Source of the DNA: Cupriavidus pauculus
GTDB lineage: Bacteria > Pseudomonadota > Gammaproteobacteria > Burkholderiales > Burkholderiaceae
Reading direction: 5' to 3'
Assembly (NCBI RefSeq): GCF_002858765.1
Contig: NZ_PJRP01000003.1
Location: 382,391-446,390, forward strand
DNA: 64,000 nucleotides
In this document: piece by piece, positions 56,422 through 64,000 of the stretch
How the letters are laid out: each line of letters starts with the position of its first letter
Numbering within the stretch: position 1 is the first letter of the stretch
Notes under the pieces: model-generated
Seen by the model: only the letters and a program-made list of their open reading frames with translations
Database searches by the model: none
Told to the model about the DNA's origin: nothing
Translations under genes and position numbers: made by a program

Positions 56422-57216
56422 TCAGCGCGTTGCGGCCACCAGCCCGCCGTCGACCACGATCTCCGTACCGGTCACATAGCGGCTTTCGTCCGCCGCAAGG
56501 AACAGCACCGCGTGCGCGGTATCCCAGCCGTCTCCCATGCGCTTCATCGGCACCTGGCTGTTGCGGTGCGCGATGAAACCTTCGGTGTCGCCCTTCGCGT
56601 ATTTGGCGGCCAGTCCCTCGATCAGCGGCGTGTGCATCAGCCCCGGCACCACGCAGTTAAGGCGGATGTTGTCGGGGGCGTGGATCACTGCCGTGGTGCG
56701 CGTGAAATGCATGAGCCCCGCCTTGGCAGCGGCATAGGCAACCTGCGGCTTGCCCACGTAGCGCAAGCCCGCCACCGATGCCACGTTGATGACGGAGCCC
56801 CCACCCTGCCGCTGCATGATGGGCAACACATGCTTGCAGCCCAGGAAAGCGCCCTTGAGGTTGACCTGCATCTGGGCGTCCCACACGGCTTCGTCCATGT
56901 CGATGGGGCCGCCGGGCTGCGACAGCCCGACGTTGTTGACCAGGATGTCGATCCGGCCAAAGCGCGCCATGCAGGCCTGGACGGCTTTTTCGACCTGGTC
57001 CGCCCTGGTGCTGTCGCAAGCCATGACTTCGGTCTCGAACCCTTCCGCCACGATCAGGTCGCGCGTCTCGTTGGCGTGGTCGAGGTGCAGGTCGGTCCCG
57101 AACACGCTGGCCCCCTGGCGCGCCATCAGTACCGCCGTGGCGCGGCCGTTGCCCCAGCCCCTTGCCACCGCGCCGCAGCCCATCACCAGGGCTACCTTGC
57201 CATTCAGATCCAGCAT
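56422..57216 (-). CDS. SDR family oxidoreductase
   Basis: A 264-residue short-chain dehydrogenase. The NAD(P) motif is VMGCGAVARGWGNGRATA (an extended variant of TGxxxGxG), NNVG follows, and the catalytic Tyr-x-x-x-Lys is in YAAAKAGL with Ser in INVASVAG. It reduces or oxidises a hydroxy/keto substrate. First gene of the three-gene operon with Bug and CMD genes; divergent from the LysR gene. Confidence 0.9.
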   Translation of the reverse strand: MLDLNGKVALVMGCGAVARGWGNGRATAVLMARQGASVFGTDLHLDHANETRDLIVAEGFETEVMACDSTRADQVEKAVQACMARFGRIDILVNNVGLSQPGGPIDMDEAVWDAQMQVNLKGAFLGCKHVLPIMQRQGGGSVINVASVAGLRYVGKPQVAYAAAKAGLMHFTRTTAVIHAPDNIRLNCVVPGLMHTPLIEGLAAKYAKGDTEGFIAHRNSQVPMKRMGDGWDTAHAVLFLAADESRYVTGTEIVVDGGLVAATR

Positions 57217-57291
57217 GCCGCGTCTCCGTGTGTCGTTGTCCTGAAATTTGCCGGCCCATTCTAGGCAGGCTACATTTATTGCGGAAATTCC

Positions 57292-57305
57292 ATTTATCGA
57301 TAAAT
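57292..57305. promoter_or_regulatory. 14-bp palindrome before LysR gene
   Basis: ATTTATCGATAAAT lies 16 bases before the LysR ATG in the divergent gap to the SDR gene. It is a likely operator for the LysR protein. Confidence 0.45.
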
Positions 57306-57320
57306 TGATAGGTACCAGGA

Positions 57321-58256
57321 ATGAATGTCACGCCGCGTCAGTTGCGCATCTTCCTTGCGCTGGCCCAGTCGCTGAACTTCAGCCGCACCGCCGAGCAGTT
57401 CTTTGTCACCCAGCCATCGCTGAGCAAGACGGTGAAGGATCTGGAGGATGAACTCGGTGTCGCGCTATTCGAGCGGTCCACGCGCAGCGTGCGCTTGACA
57501 CCTGCTGGCGAGCAGCTTGTGCCGATGGCACGCCGCATCGTCGGGGAATTCGACACCGGCCTGCAGCAGATGCAGAGCCGGGCCGAACAGGAAGCGCATC
57601 GGCTGGCCGTGGCGGCGCTGCCGTCGCTGGCCAACGTGCTGCTGCCCGGCGTTTGCGCGGCGCTGGAGCGACGCTATCCACAGCCGCATATCACCGTTCA
57701 CGATTGCGCGGACCAGGCCGCCGTGCGCCGCGTGATCAACTATCAGGTTGACTTTGCGCTGGCATCGGCCTCGCCGTCGAATCCCGATCTGCACTACGAA
57801 GAGATCCTGCGCGACCGCTTTGTGCTGCTGGCGCCGGCGGCCTGGCGGCGGCGGCTGGGCACGCGGACGCGAATGGAAGACCTGAACGATCTGCCGCTGA
57901 TCAGCATGACCGATGCCAGTACGGCGATGAAGTACATGAGCGCGGCCTTCCTGCAGCGCGGCGTGGTATTCCGTCCCAAGCTGCAGCTCGACCAGATCGG
58001 CACCATTGCCGGTTTCGTCAAGCAGGGGCTGGGCATCGCGGTGCTGCCCTACCTGGGCATCATGCCGCTGCTGTCGCTGACGGGCATGTCGGTAGCCGAG
58101 ATCGTGGACGGCCCGGTGCGGTCGGTGGGCATCGTCAGCCGCAGGGCATCCACGGCATCGGGTATCGCCACGCAGGCCATGGCCGAAGTCCACGCCATCG
58201 CGGACCGCCTGATCCAGCAGGCGCCGGAATGGATCTGGCCGCCTGGCGGCGCCTAG
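57321..58256 (+). CDS. LysR family transcriptional regulator
   Basis: A 311-residue LysR protein. Helix-turn-helix LNFSRTAEQFFVTQPSLSKTVKDLEDELGVALFERSTRSVRLTPAG is at about 18-62, followed by the effector domain. It is divergent from the SDR-Bug-CMD operon and likely controls it. Its end converges with the PstS gene. Confidence 0.92.
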   Translation: MNVTPRQLRIFLALAQSLNFSRTAEQFFVTQPSLSKTVKDLEDELGVALFERSTRSVRLTPAGEQLVPMARRIVGEFDTGLQQMQSRAEQEAHRLAVAALPSLANVLLPGVCAALERRYPQPHITVHDCADQAAVRRVINYQVDFALASASPSNPDLHYEEILRDRFVLLAPAAWRRRLGTRTRMEDLNDLPLISMTDASTAMKYMSAAFLQRGVVFRPKLQLDQIGTIAGFVKQGLGIAVLPYLGIMPLLSLTGMSVAEIVDGPVRSVGIVSRRASTASGIATQAMAEVHAIADRLIQQAPEWIWPPGGA

Positions 58257-58296
58257 CGTGCCGTCGCCCCGCTACCTCGTTACCTCGTTACCCTCG

Positions 58297-59340
58297 CTAT
58301 TTGAACGTCGACATCCAGTACGCCCGGATCTGCTTGACCACGGGTTCCGGCAGCGCCACGTAGTTCTCGGCCGAGGCATCGGCCTGTCCTTCCATCAGCG
58401 CCCATTGGAAGAATGCCAGCGCATCGCGCGTGGCGGCTGGCGTGCCGGGTCCGCGCGGCATCAGCACGAACACCGTGCCGGTGATGGGCCAGACCGTCTG
58501 GCCTGGCGGATTCGTCAGCACCTGATAGAAGTCCTGCTGAGGGTTCCATTCCGCTGCGGCGGCCGCGGCGCTGAACGACTCGCGCGATGGCAGCACGTAG
58601 TGGCCGTCGCGATTCTGCACCGAGGCGTAGGGCAGCTTGCGCTGCAGCGCGTAGGTCAGCTCGACATAGCCCAGCGCCCCCTTGACATTACGGATATAGA
58701 CGGCGACACCGTCATTGCCGCTGGCACTCATGCCCAGCGGCCATTTCACCGTGGTGCCGGCGCCCACCGCGTCTTGCCACTCCGGGCTGACCTTGGAGAG
58801 AAAATCGGTCCAGTTGAACGTGGTGCCGGAACTGTCGCTGCGATGCACGACCGTGATGGCCATGTCTGGCAGCAACACCCCGGGGTTGACCGCCACAATG
58901 GCCGGATCATTCCACTTGACGATACGGCCCTGGAAAATCGCCGCCAGCAACGATCCCGTCAGGCGCAACTGCCCGGGTGCGACACCTGGCAGGTTGAGCA
59001 CCGGCACCACGCCGCCCACCACGATCGGAAACTGCGCCAGGCCGGCGCGCTGCAGTTCGTCGGGCTTGAGCGGCATATCGGTAGCGCCGAACGTGACGTT
59101 GGCCGCCTTGATCTGCCGGATTCCATTGCCCGAGCCCACGGGCTGGTAGTTGACCTGCTGCCCCGTCTTCGCGTAGTACGTGGCCGCCCATTTCGACATT
59201 AGCGGATAGACGAACGTGGACCCGGCACCGGTCACATCGCCGGCCTGCACCGGCCCAGACCATGCACCACAGATCAGCATCGTCGCCATGATCGCGCGCA
59301 CCGCGCACTGGAAAGCCGTGGGCACACGCGACGCGTCCAT
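58297..59340 (-). CDS. pstS: Phosphate-binding protein PstS
   Basis: A 347-residue periplasmic protein with a signal peptide (about 1-33, cut near VQAGD). GAGSTFVYPLMSKWA, GSGNGIRQIKAANVTFGATDMPL and HRSDSSGTTFNWTDFL are the phosphate-contact motifs of PstS. No pstC, pstA or pstB gene is near it, so this is a separate copy or a substrate-specific variant. AAGGAAG precedes the ATG. Confidence 0.9.
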   Translation of the reverse strand: MDASRVPTAFQCAVRAIMATMLICGAWSGPVQAGDVTGAGSTFVYPLMSKWAATYYAKTGQQVNYQPVGSGNGIRQIKAANVTFGATDMPLKPDELQRAGLAQFPIVVGGVVPVLNLPGVAPGQLRLTGSLLAAIFQGRIVKWNDPAIVAVNPGVLLPDMAITVVHRSDSSGTTFNWTDFLSKVSPEWQDAVGAGTTVKWPLGMSASGNDGVAVYIRNVKGALGYVELTYALQRKLPYASVQNRDGHYVLPSRESFSAAAAAAEWNPQQDFYQVLTNPPGQTVWPITGTVFVLMPRGPGTPAATRDALAFFQWALMEGQADASAENYVALPEPVVKQIRAYWMSTFK

Positions 59341-59531
59341 GATCGTTCTTCCTTGTTTTTCGCGTGCGACAGGCGCGCCGCTCAAGGACTCAGGCTAGCA
59401 GATGGCGTGCGAAGCGAAAGGACTTTCCAACCGCCGCGCGGCGGCGCGCCAGTGGTTTTTGCAGGCGGTGTGATTCATCCGCGCAAAACTGTCAAAAAAG
59501 CTTCACGCATCGCGCTGCGGATCAGGGGGAA

Positions 59532-60104
59532 TCAGGGCTGCGCGGCCCACGCATCGCGCGTCAGCCGGTAAAGCACATGCCGTTCGAGCCGATGCCCGGG
59601 CGGCAGCGCGGGATGGTCGAAATCGCCGGCTGCGTCATGGTGCATGCCCAGCCGCTGCATCACGCGCTCAGACCGCTGGTTGATCGCCGCCGTGAACGAC
59701 ACGATCTCGTCAAGCTGCAGAACATCGAATCCATAGGCCAGGGCGGCCCGGGCGGCCTCCGTGGCATAGCCATGCCCCCATTGGTCATGGGCCAGTCGCC
59801 AGCCGATCTCCACGCAAGGCCCGAAGGGCGGCTGCCATGCCGGAATGCCGAGCCCGGCAAAGCCGATGAACGTGGCGGCCCCCGACATCGCCTTCAGCGC
59901 CACCGCCCACAGGCCAAAGCCATGTTGCGCATGATGGGCCACGATGCGGTCGAACAGGGCATCGCTCTGGGCATCGGTCAACGTGGACGGGAAGCAGGCC
60001 ATCACGCGCGGATCGGCATTCATGGCGCGAAACGGCGCGCGGTCTGCCTCGCGCCAGGGTCGCAGCAGCAGCCGCGCCGTCGGCGCGGGCCACTGCACGG
60101 TCAT
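59532..60104 (-). CDS. GNAT family N-acetyltransferase
   Basis: A 190-residue RimJ/RimL-type acetyltransferase. ARLLLRPWREADRAPFRAMNADPRVMACFP is the typical start, and DQWGHGYATEAARAAL is the acetyl-CoA-binding motif. The C-terminal part has NQRSERVMQRLGM. The start overlaps the stop of the diguanylate cyclase gene (ATGA), so it is translated in coupling with that gene. Its substrate is unknown. Confidence 0.88.
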   Translation of the reverse strand: MTVQWPAPTARLLLRPWREADRAPFRAMNADPRVMACFPSTLTDAQSDALFDRIVAHHAQHGFGLWAVALKAMSGAATFIGFAGLGIPAWQPPFGPCVEIGWRLAHDQWGHGYATEAARAALAYGFDVLQLDEIVSFTAAINQRSERVMQRLGMHHDAAGDFDHPALPPGHRLERHVLYRLTRDAWAAQP

Positions 60105-61183
60105 CGGGAATGCACCTTGAAGGCGTCGCCCTGCATGCCGGCGCGATCCACGGCCGCGATGCGATTGCGGCCATTGTCCTTGGCGTGGTAAAGCTGCGCG
60201 TCGATCAGGTTCAGGAAGGCCGTGGCATCGCTGCGGTCGTTGGGCACCATCGTGCCCACCCCGAAGCTGGCCGTCACGCGCTGGTCGTAGGGCGAGCGCA
60301 GGTGCGGAATGGCGGCCGCCGCAATCAGTTCGCGGCAGAGCTCGGCCACCTTCACGGCGTTGTCGGCATCGGTGTCGCCGAGCACCATCGCGAATTCCTC
60401 GCCGCCAAAGCGGCCCAGGAAGTGGTGTTCGCCCAGCGCGTCGCGCAGCACGGACGCAATCCGCTTCAGGCAGGCATCCCCCTGCACGTGCCCGTAGTAG
60501 TCGTTGAAGGACTTGAAGAAATCGATGTCCATGATGATCAGCGACAACGGCGTGCCCGCCACCGCCGCCGCGTCCCATTGGGCCTGCAGCACGGCATCGA
60601 ACTTGCGGCGATTGCCCACGCCGGTCAGGCCATCGGTGAACGACAGGCGCTCCAGCTCCTGCTGCAACTGGGCCAGCATCTCCTCGGTGCGCTTGCGCTC
60701 GCTGATATCGAACATGAAGCCAATCAGCGACTCGACCTCGCCTTGCGCGTTGCGCACCACGTGGACCACGTCGCGCAGCCACACATAGCCGCCGTCGCGC
60801 GTCAGCGCGCGGTAGTCGGCCTCGTGATCGGTGCCGGCCTGCGACTGCGCCACGCAGAAGTTGACCACCTGCTCGCGGTCGTCCGGATGCATGCGGTCGG
60901 CCCAGTCGTTCACGGTCTTCCATGTCGACGGCGCCCAACCCAGCAGCGTTTCGATCTGCGGGCCGATGTAGGCGAACGCCATCGTCGCCCAGTCGATCTT
61001 CCACGGAATGGCCTTGGTCGATTCGAGCAGCGTCCGGTAGACGGCGTGATCGTCCTCCCCAGGCGCGTGCCCCGGCGGCGCAAGCGATTGCTCATGGCGC
61101 AGGAACGCAGCCTGAAGGGCGCTGTTGGCGGGGTCGTTGGCCGGCTCGCCGGCGGGGTGTCGAGGGTCGTCCTGCTTGGTCAT
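60101..61183 (-). CDS. PAS-GGDEF diguanylate cyclase
   Basis: A 360-residue protein. A PAS_3-type domain is at about 55-165 (WKIDWATMAFAYIGPQ, GYVWLRDVVHVVRNAQGEVESLIGFMFDISERK). The GGDEF domain has DFFKSFNDYYGH and the signature GGEEF at 260-264, compatible with c-di-GMP synthesis. The inhibitory RxxD site upstream is absent (GEHH), so product feedback is unlikely. No membrane segment. It precedes the GNAT gene with ATGA overlap. Confidence 0.9.
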   Translation of the reverse strand: MTKQDDPRHPAGEPANDPANSALQAAFLRHEQSLAPPGHAPGEDDHAVYRTLLESTKAIPWKIDWATMAFAYIGPQIETLLGWAPSTWKTVNDWADRMHPDDREQVVNFCVAQSQAGTDHEADYRALTRDGGYVWLRDVVHVVRNAQGEVESLIGFMFDISERKRTEEMLAQLQQELERLSFTDGLTGVGNRRKFDAVLQAQWDAAAVAGTPLSLIIMDIDFFKSFNDYYGHVQGDACLKRIASVLRDALGEHHFLGRFGGEEFAMVLGDTDADNAVKVAELCRELIAAAAIPHLRSPYDQRVTASFGVGTMVPNDRSDATAFLNLIDAQLYHAKDNGRNRIAAVDRAGMQGDAFKVHSR

Positions 61184-61257
61184 GGCGTGATCGGGTGACG
61201 GAGGAGAGACTGGAGGCGGCTATGATGGCACGAACGCGAACAGGAAAGGAGACAACC

Positions 61258-61566
61258 ATGCTGGAACTGCGCCCCACGTGCGAACACTGCAACACCCGCC
61301 TGCCGCCGGCCTCCACGCAGGCCCGCATCTGCAGCTTCGAGTGCACGTTCTGCGCCGATTGCGTGGACAACGTGCTCGGCAACGTCTGCCCGAACTGCGG
61401 CGGCGGCTTCACGGCCCGCCCCGTCCGCCCGTCGCGCGACTGGAAGAACGGCAACACGGTGGGCAAGTACCCACCTTCCGCCACGGTCAGGCACCGCCCG
61501 GTGGACGCCGCCACGCACGAGGCGTTCGCGGCGGCCATTCGCGGCGTGGCACCGCAGGATCGATAG
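61258..61566 (+). CDS. DUF1272 zinc-ribbon protein
   Basis: A 102-residue protein; LELRPTCEHCNTRLPP, CSFECTFCADCV and CPNCGGGF give four Cys pairs, the pattern of DUF1272. It probably binds zinc. AAAGGAG lies before the ATG at 61258. The function of this family is not known. It is divergent from the diguanylate cyclase gene. Confidence 0.88.
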   Translation: MLELRPTCEHCNTRLPPASTQARICSFECTFCADCVDNVLGNVCPNCGGGFTARPVRPSRDWKNGNTVGKYPPSATVRHRPVDAATHEAFAAAIRGVAPQDR

Positions 61567-61678
61567 CACTGCCCCGCCACCGCCCGGACGGATCTGGCTC
61601 CGCACGGCCTGCACGCTGACGCCGGGCGCGCGAGTGACCGGCACCAGCGCGCAGGCGTCGGCGCGAACTGGCTGCGGG

Positions 61679-62629
61679 CTAGCCGCCTGCCCTGGCGCCC
61701 CGTTCGGCGGGCACCGCACGCCGCCGCTTGCCGGCGTCCAGCCGCAACGCATCGGCAAACGCGCGCACCGCTGGTGGCAGGTGACGCCCGGCCATGGTCT
61801 GGATCTGCAGCGCCCGCTGCTGCATCGCCCGGCCGGTGATGGGAACCAGCACCCGGCGGTCGGCCCGCAGGGTATTGCGCACCGCCAGCGATCCGGTCAG
61901 GTACACCACATCCACATGGTTCTGATAGGCCACCAGCGCGCCCAGCGAATTGCTGGTCAGCAGCACGTTGGGCCGCAGGCCCTCCAGGCTGCAGGCCAGG
62001 TCGAACAGCTGCCGCAGCGTATGCACCGTGCTGGGCAGCACCAGCGGATGCGTCACCAGTTCTCGCAGCGGCACGCGCGCCATGCCCGCAATGGGGTGAT
62101 TCCTGCTGACGCATGCGAACACCGGCGCCACCTCGGAGTATTCCACCGCGATGCCGTCCTGATCTGCAATCGCGAAGGTCAGGGCGATGTCGACCTCGCC
62201 CTCGCGCACCAGCCGCGTGGCTTCCGCCGCCGTCACCACTTCCAGCGCGAACGCCACCCCCGGGTAGCGTCGCTGGAATGATGCGATCAACGTCGGCACG
62301 TACTCCCTGGCAAACCCCTCAGTACATGCCACGCGCACGGTACTGTGCGTCAGGCTCATCAGGCCCTGCAGGTCGGCCTGTAGCGTTTCGGTGTCCAGGA
62401 GCGCCCGCCGCCCGTACTGTTGCACCACGCGGCCGGCCTCGGTCAGGCGCATGCCGCGCGGCTCGCGATCGAACAGCACCACGCCCAGCTCCTCTTCGAG
62501 CCGCGCAATCTGCCGGCTGATCGCCGACACCGCGACATGCAGTGTCTTTGAGGCTGCGGACAGCGAACCTGTCTGCGCCACTTCAAGGAAATAGGCCAGC
62601 GGCACGGCGTGGATCGACGTCAGTTTCAT
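61679..62629 (-). CDS. LysR family transcriptional regulator
   Basis: A 316-residue LysR protein with helix-turn-helix TGSLSAASKTLHVAVSAISRQIARLEEELGVVLFDREPRGMRLTEAG (about 20-66). The start MKLTSIHAVPLAYFLEVAQ at 62629 fits the family. It is divergent from the amidase gene, its likely target. Confidence 0.9.
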   Translation of the reverse strand: MKLTSIHAVPLAYFLEVAQTGSLSAASKTLHVAVSAISRQIARLEEELGVVLFDREPRGMRLTEAGRVVQQYGRRALLDTETLQADLQGLMSLTHSTVRVACTEGFAREYVPTLIASFQRRYPGVAFALEVVTAAEATRLVREGEVDIALTFAIADQDGIAVEYSEVAPVFACVSRNHPIAGMARVPLRELVTHPLVLPSTVHTLRQLFDLACSLEGLRPNVLLTSNSLGALVAYQNHVDVVYLTGSLAVRNTLRADRRVLVPITGRAMQQRALQIQTMAGRHLPPAVRAFADALRLDAGKRRRAVPAERGARAGG

Positions 62630-63002
62630 GGCGGCTTTGGGGGCGGGATCGGGGACGGCGTGAAAGCAGCTTCGAGGTGGATGGCCATCCGAATTCTGCT
62701 TTCCACATGATACGTGCGGGGCCACCGTTGCGTTGCCAATTTTAGAAAGGTCCGTTGCAGCGCCCACGCCCGCTTCTGGTGCCGGCATCGTGCGGATTCC
62801 GACGCGCGGGTGGCAGCATGTGCCGTCTTTGCACCGACGGCGAGCGATTGATGGCGCAGTGCGCGCCAATCGTGTGCCGCGATCTGCGCGCCCAGGCAGC
62901 CGTCACTGTCACGTTCTGGACACCTCGCTGCCATGCGGCTGTGCCACGCGACCCTGGCCGGCGGTATCGTTGCCATCGCCGACAAGAAAAGGAGACCGTG
63001 CA
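62630..63002. other. Divergent region between LysR and amidase genes
   Basis: No supported gene. It must hold the promoters of both divergent genes; AAAAGGAG just before 63003 is the ribosome site of the amidase. Confidence 0.5.
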
Positions 63003-64000
63003 GTGAGCGAAATCTGTTTCATGGACGCCGTATCGATGGCCCGCGCCATCCGTACGCGCGAAGTGTCCGTCAGCGAAGTCATCGAAGCCCATATCGCACA
63101 GATCGAACGGGTAAACCCCACGGTCAACGCGATCGTCACGCAGACCCTCGATGTGGCGCGCATCGAAGCTACCGCCGCCGACGTGGCGCTCGCGGCCGGA
63201 CATCAGCCGGGCCCGCTGTTCGGCCTGCCCGTGGCGCACAAGGATTCGTACCTGACGGCCGGCGTGCGGACGACGTTCGGCTCCGAGGCCTATCGCGACT
63301 TCGTGCCGGCGCATGACAGCGCCGTGGTGGCGCGCCAGAAGGCGGCGGGCGCCATCACGCTGGGCAAGACCAACCTGCCGGAATTCGGCGCCGGCTCGCA
63401 CACGTTCAACACGGTATTTGGCGCGACGCACAATCCGTATCGCCATGGCGTATCGGCTGGTGGCAGCAGCGGTGGCAGTGCAGCCGCGCTGGCCGCCGGC
63501 ATGGTGGCGCTGGCGGACGGCTCGGACATGGGCGGCTCGCTACGCAATCCGGCCAGCTTCTGCAATATCGTCGGCCTGCGCCCGTCGATGGGCCGCGTGC
63601 CGATGGCGCCCTCGGCCTTCGCATTCAATACGCAGACGGTGGGCGGACCCATGGGCCGCACCGTATCAGACGTGGCGCTGCTGATGAGCGTCATTGCCGG
63701 GCAGACCGCCGCCGACCCGCTGTCAGTCAGCGAACCCGGCGCGCAGTTTGCCGACCTGCCCGAGATGTCGTGCATGGGCCTGCGCGTGGCGGTCAGCCCC
63801 ACGCTCGGCGGCCTGCCCTTCGCCCCCGCCGTACGACGTGCGCTGGACGAAGGGGTGCGCATGTGCGAGTCGCTGGGTTGCGTGGTCGACGAAGCCGAGC
63901 CGGATTTCACCGGCGCCGACCACGCCTTTGAAGTATTCCGTGCGCTGGCCTTCGCCACAAGCTACGGGTCGGTACGTGCGGAGCATGGCGAACGGATCAA
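63003..64000 (+). CDS. Amidase (amidase signature family), cut by right edge
   Basis: The first 332 codons of an amidase-signature enzyme are present; the end is outside the window. The Ser-Ser-Lys triad is visible: Lys80 (PVAHKDS), Ser155 region (SAGGSSGGSAAALAAG) and the nucleophile Ser179 (GSDMGGSLRNPAS). It hydrolyses an amide. It starts at GTG 63003 with AGGAG eight bases upstream. It is divergent from the LysR gene. Confidence 0.9.
   Translation, partial: MSEICFMDAVSMARAIRTREVSVSEVIEAHIAQIERVNPTVNAIVTQTLDVARIEATAADVALAAGHQPGPLFGLPVAHKDSYLTAGVRTTFGSEAYRDFVPAHDSAVVARQKAAGAITLGKTNLPEFGAGSHTFNTVFGATHNPYRHGVSAGGSSGGSAAALAAGMVALADGSDMGGSLRNPASFCNIVGLRPSMGRVPMAPSAFAFNTQTVGGPMGRTVSDVALLMSVIAGQTAADPLSVSEPGAQFADLPEMSCMGLRVAVSPTLGGLPFAPAVRRALDEGVRMCESLGCVVDEAEPDFTGADHAFEVFRALAFATSYGSVRAEHGERI

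Overview
The window is high-GC DNA with dense, mostly short operons. It looks like a chromosomal segment of a Burkholderiaceae beta-proteobacterium, most likely Cupriavidus or a close relative. This is inferred from the flagellar gene order (flgBCDEFGHIJKL facing flgA-flgM-flgN), Bug-type tricarboxylate-family binding proteins, a monomeric NADP isocitrate dehydrogenase and many LysR regulators. I saw no rRNA, tRNA, CRISPR array, insertion sequence or prophage. Functions are assigned from motifs read by eye; no database search was run.

Layout. 1-2.6 kb: end of a translationally coupled cassette of acyl-CoA dehydrogenase, NodS-like methyltransferase, family 2 glycosyltransferase and PIG-L deacetylase, suggesting an acylated amino-sugar product. 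2.7-6.5 kb: a resolvase-like protein lacking its catalytic residues, a Tat-exported epoxide hydrolase, a small secreted protein built from DPYTDGAK repeats, and a cytochrome P460. 6.7-11.3 kb: two MFS transporters, the second divergent from an AraC regulator like the NimT/NimR pair, and an orphan histidine kinase. 11.9-15 kb: an envelope/acid-stress-like group (EF-hand protein, HdeA-like chaperone, glycine-zipper lipoprotein, oxalate decarboxylase). 15-20.2 kb: a quinone oxidoreductase with divergent HxlR regulator, and a LysR-controlled set of two hydroxynitrile-lyase-like cupins around a double carboxymuconolactone-decarboxylase-domain protein. 20.2-23 kb: a two-subunit molybdenum hydroxylase.

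23.2-30.3 kb: a patch that looks less GC-rich, with NUDIX, HAD, YdeI, RidA, alpha/beta hydrolase and histone-deacetylase-family genes. It holds two genes broken by frameshifts, a LysR regulator and a glutaminase. 30.5-43.6 kb: the flagellar rod, hook, ring and junction genes on the minus strand and flgA-flgM-flgN on the plus strand. A near-perfect FliA (sigma-28) promoter lies before flgM and a likely second one before flgK, which fits late release of FlgM and late synthesis of the hook-filament junction.

43.7-49.5 kb: envelope proteins (small membrane protein, FUSC, LysE, YihY) and icd followed by a strong terminator. 49.7-54.8 kb: an SGNH hydrolase, a glycine-rich lipoprotein with a 9-bp tandem repeat, and a NarL-type two-component system. 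54.8-58.3 kb: a catabolic-looking cluster (AhpD-like, Bug, SDR) divergent from its LysR gene. 58.3-64 kb: a lone PstS, a coupled diguanylate cyclase/acetyltransferase pair, a DUF1272 protein, and a LysR gene divergent from an amidase that runs off the right edge.
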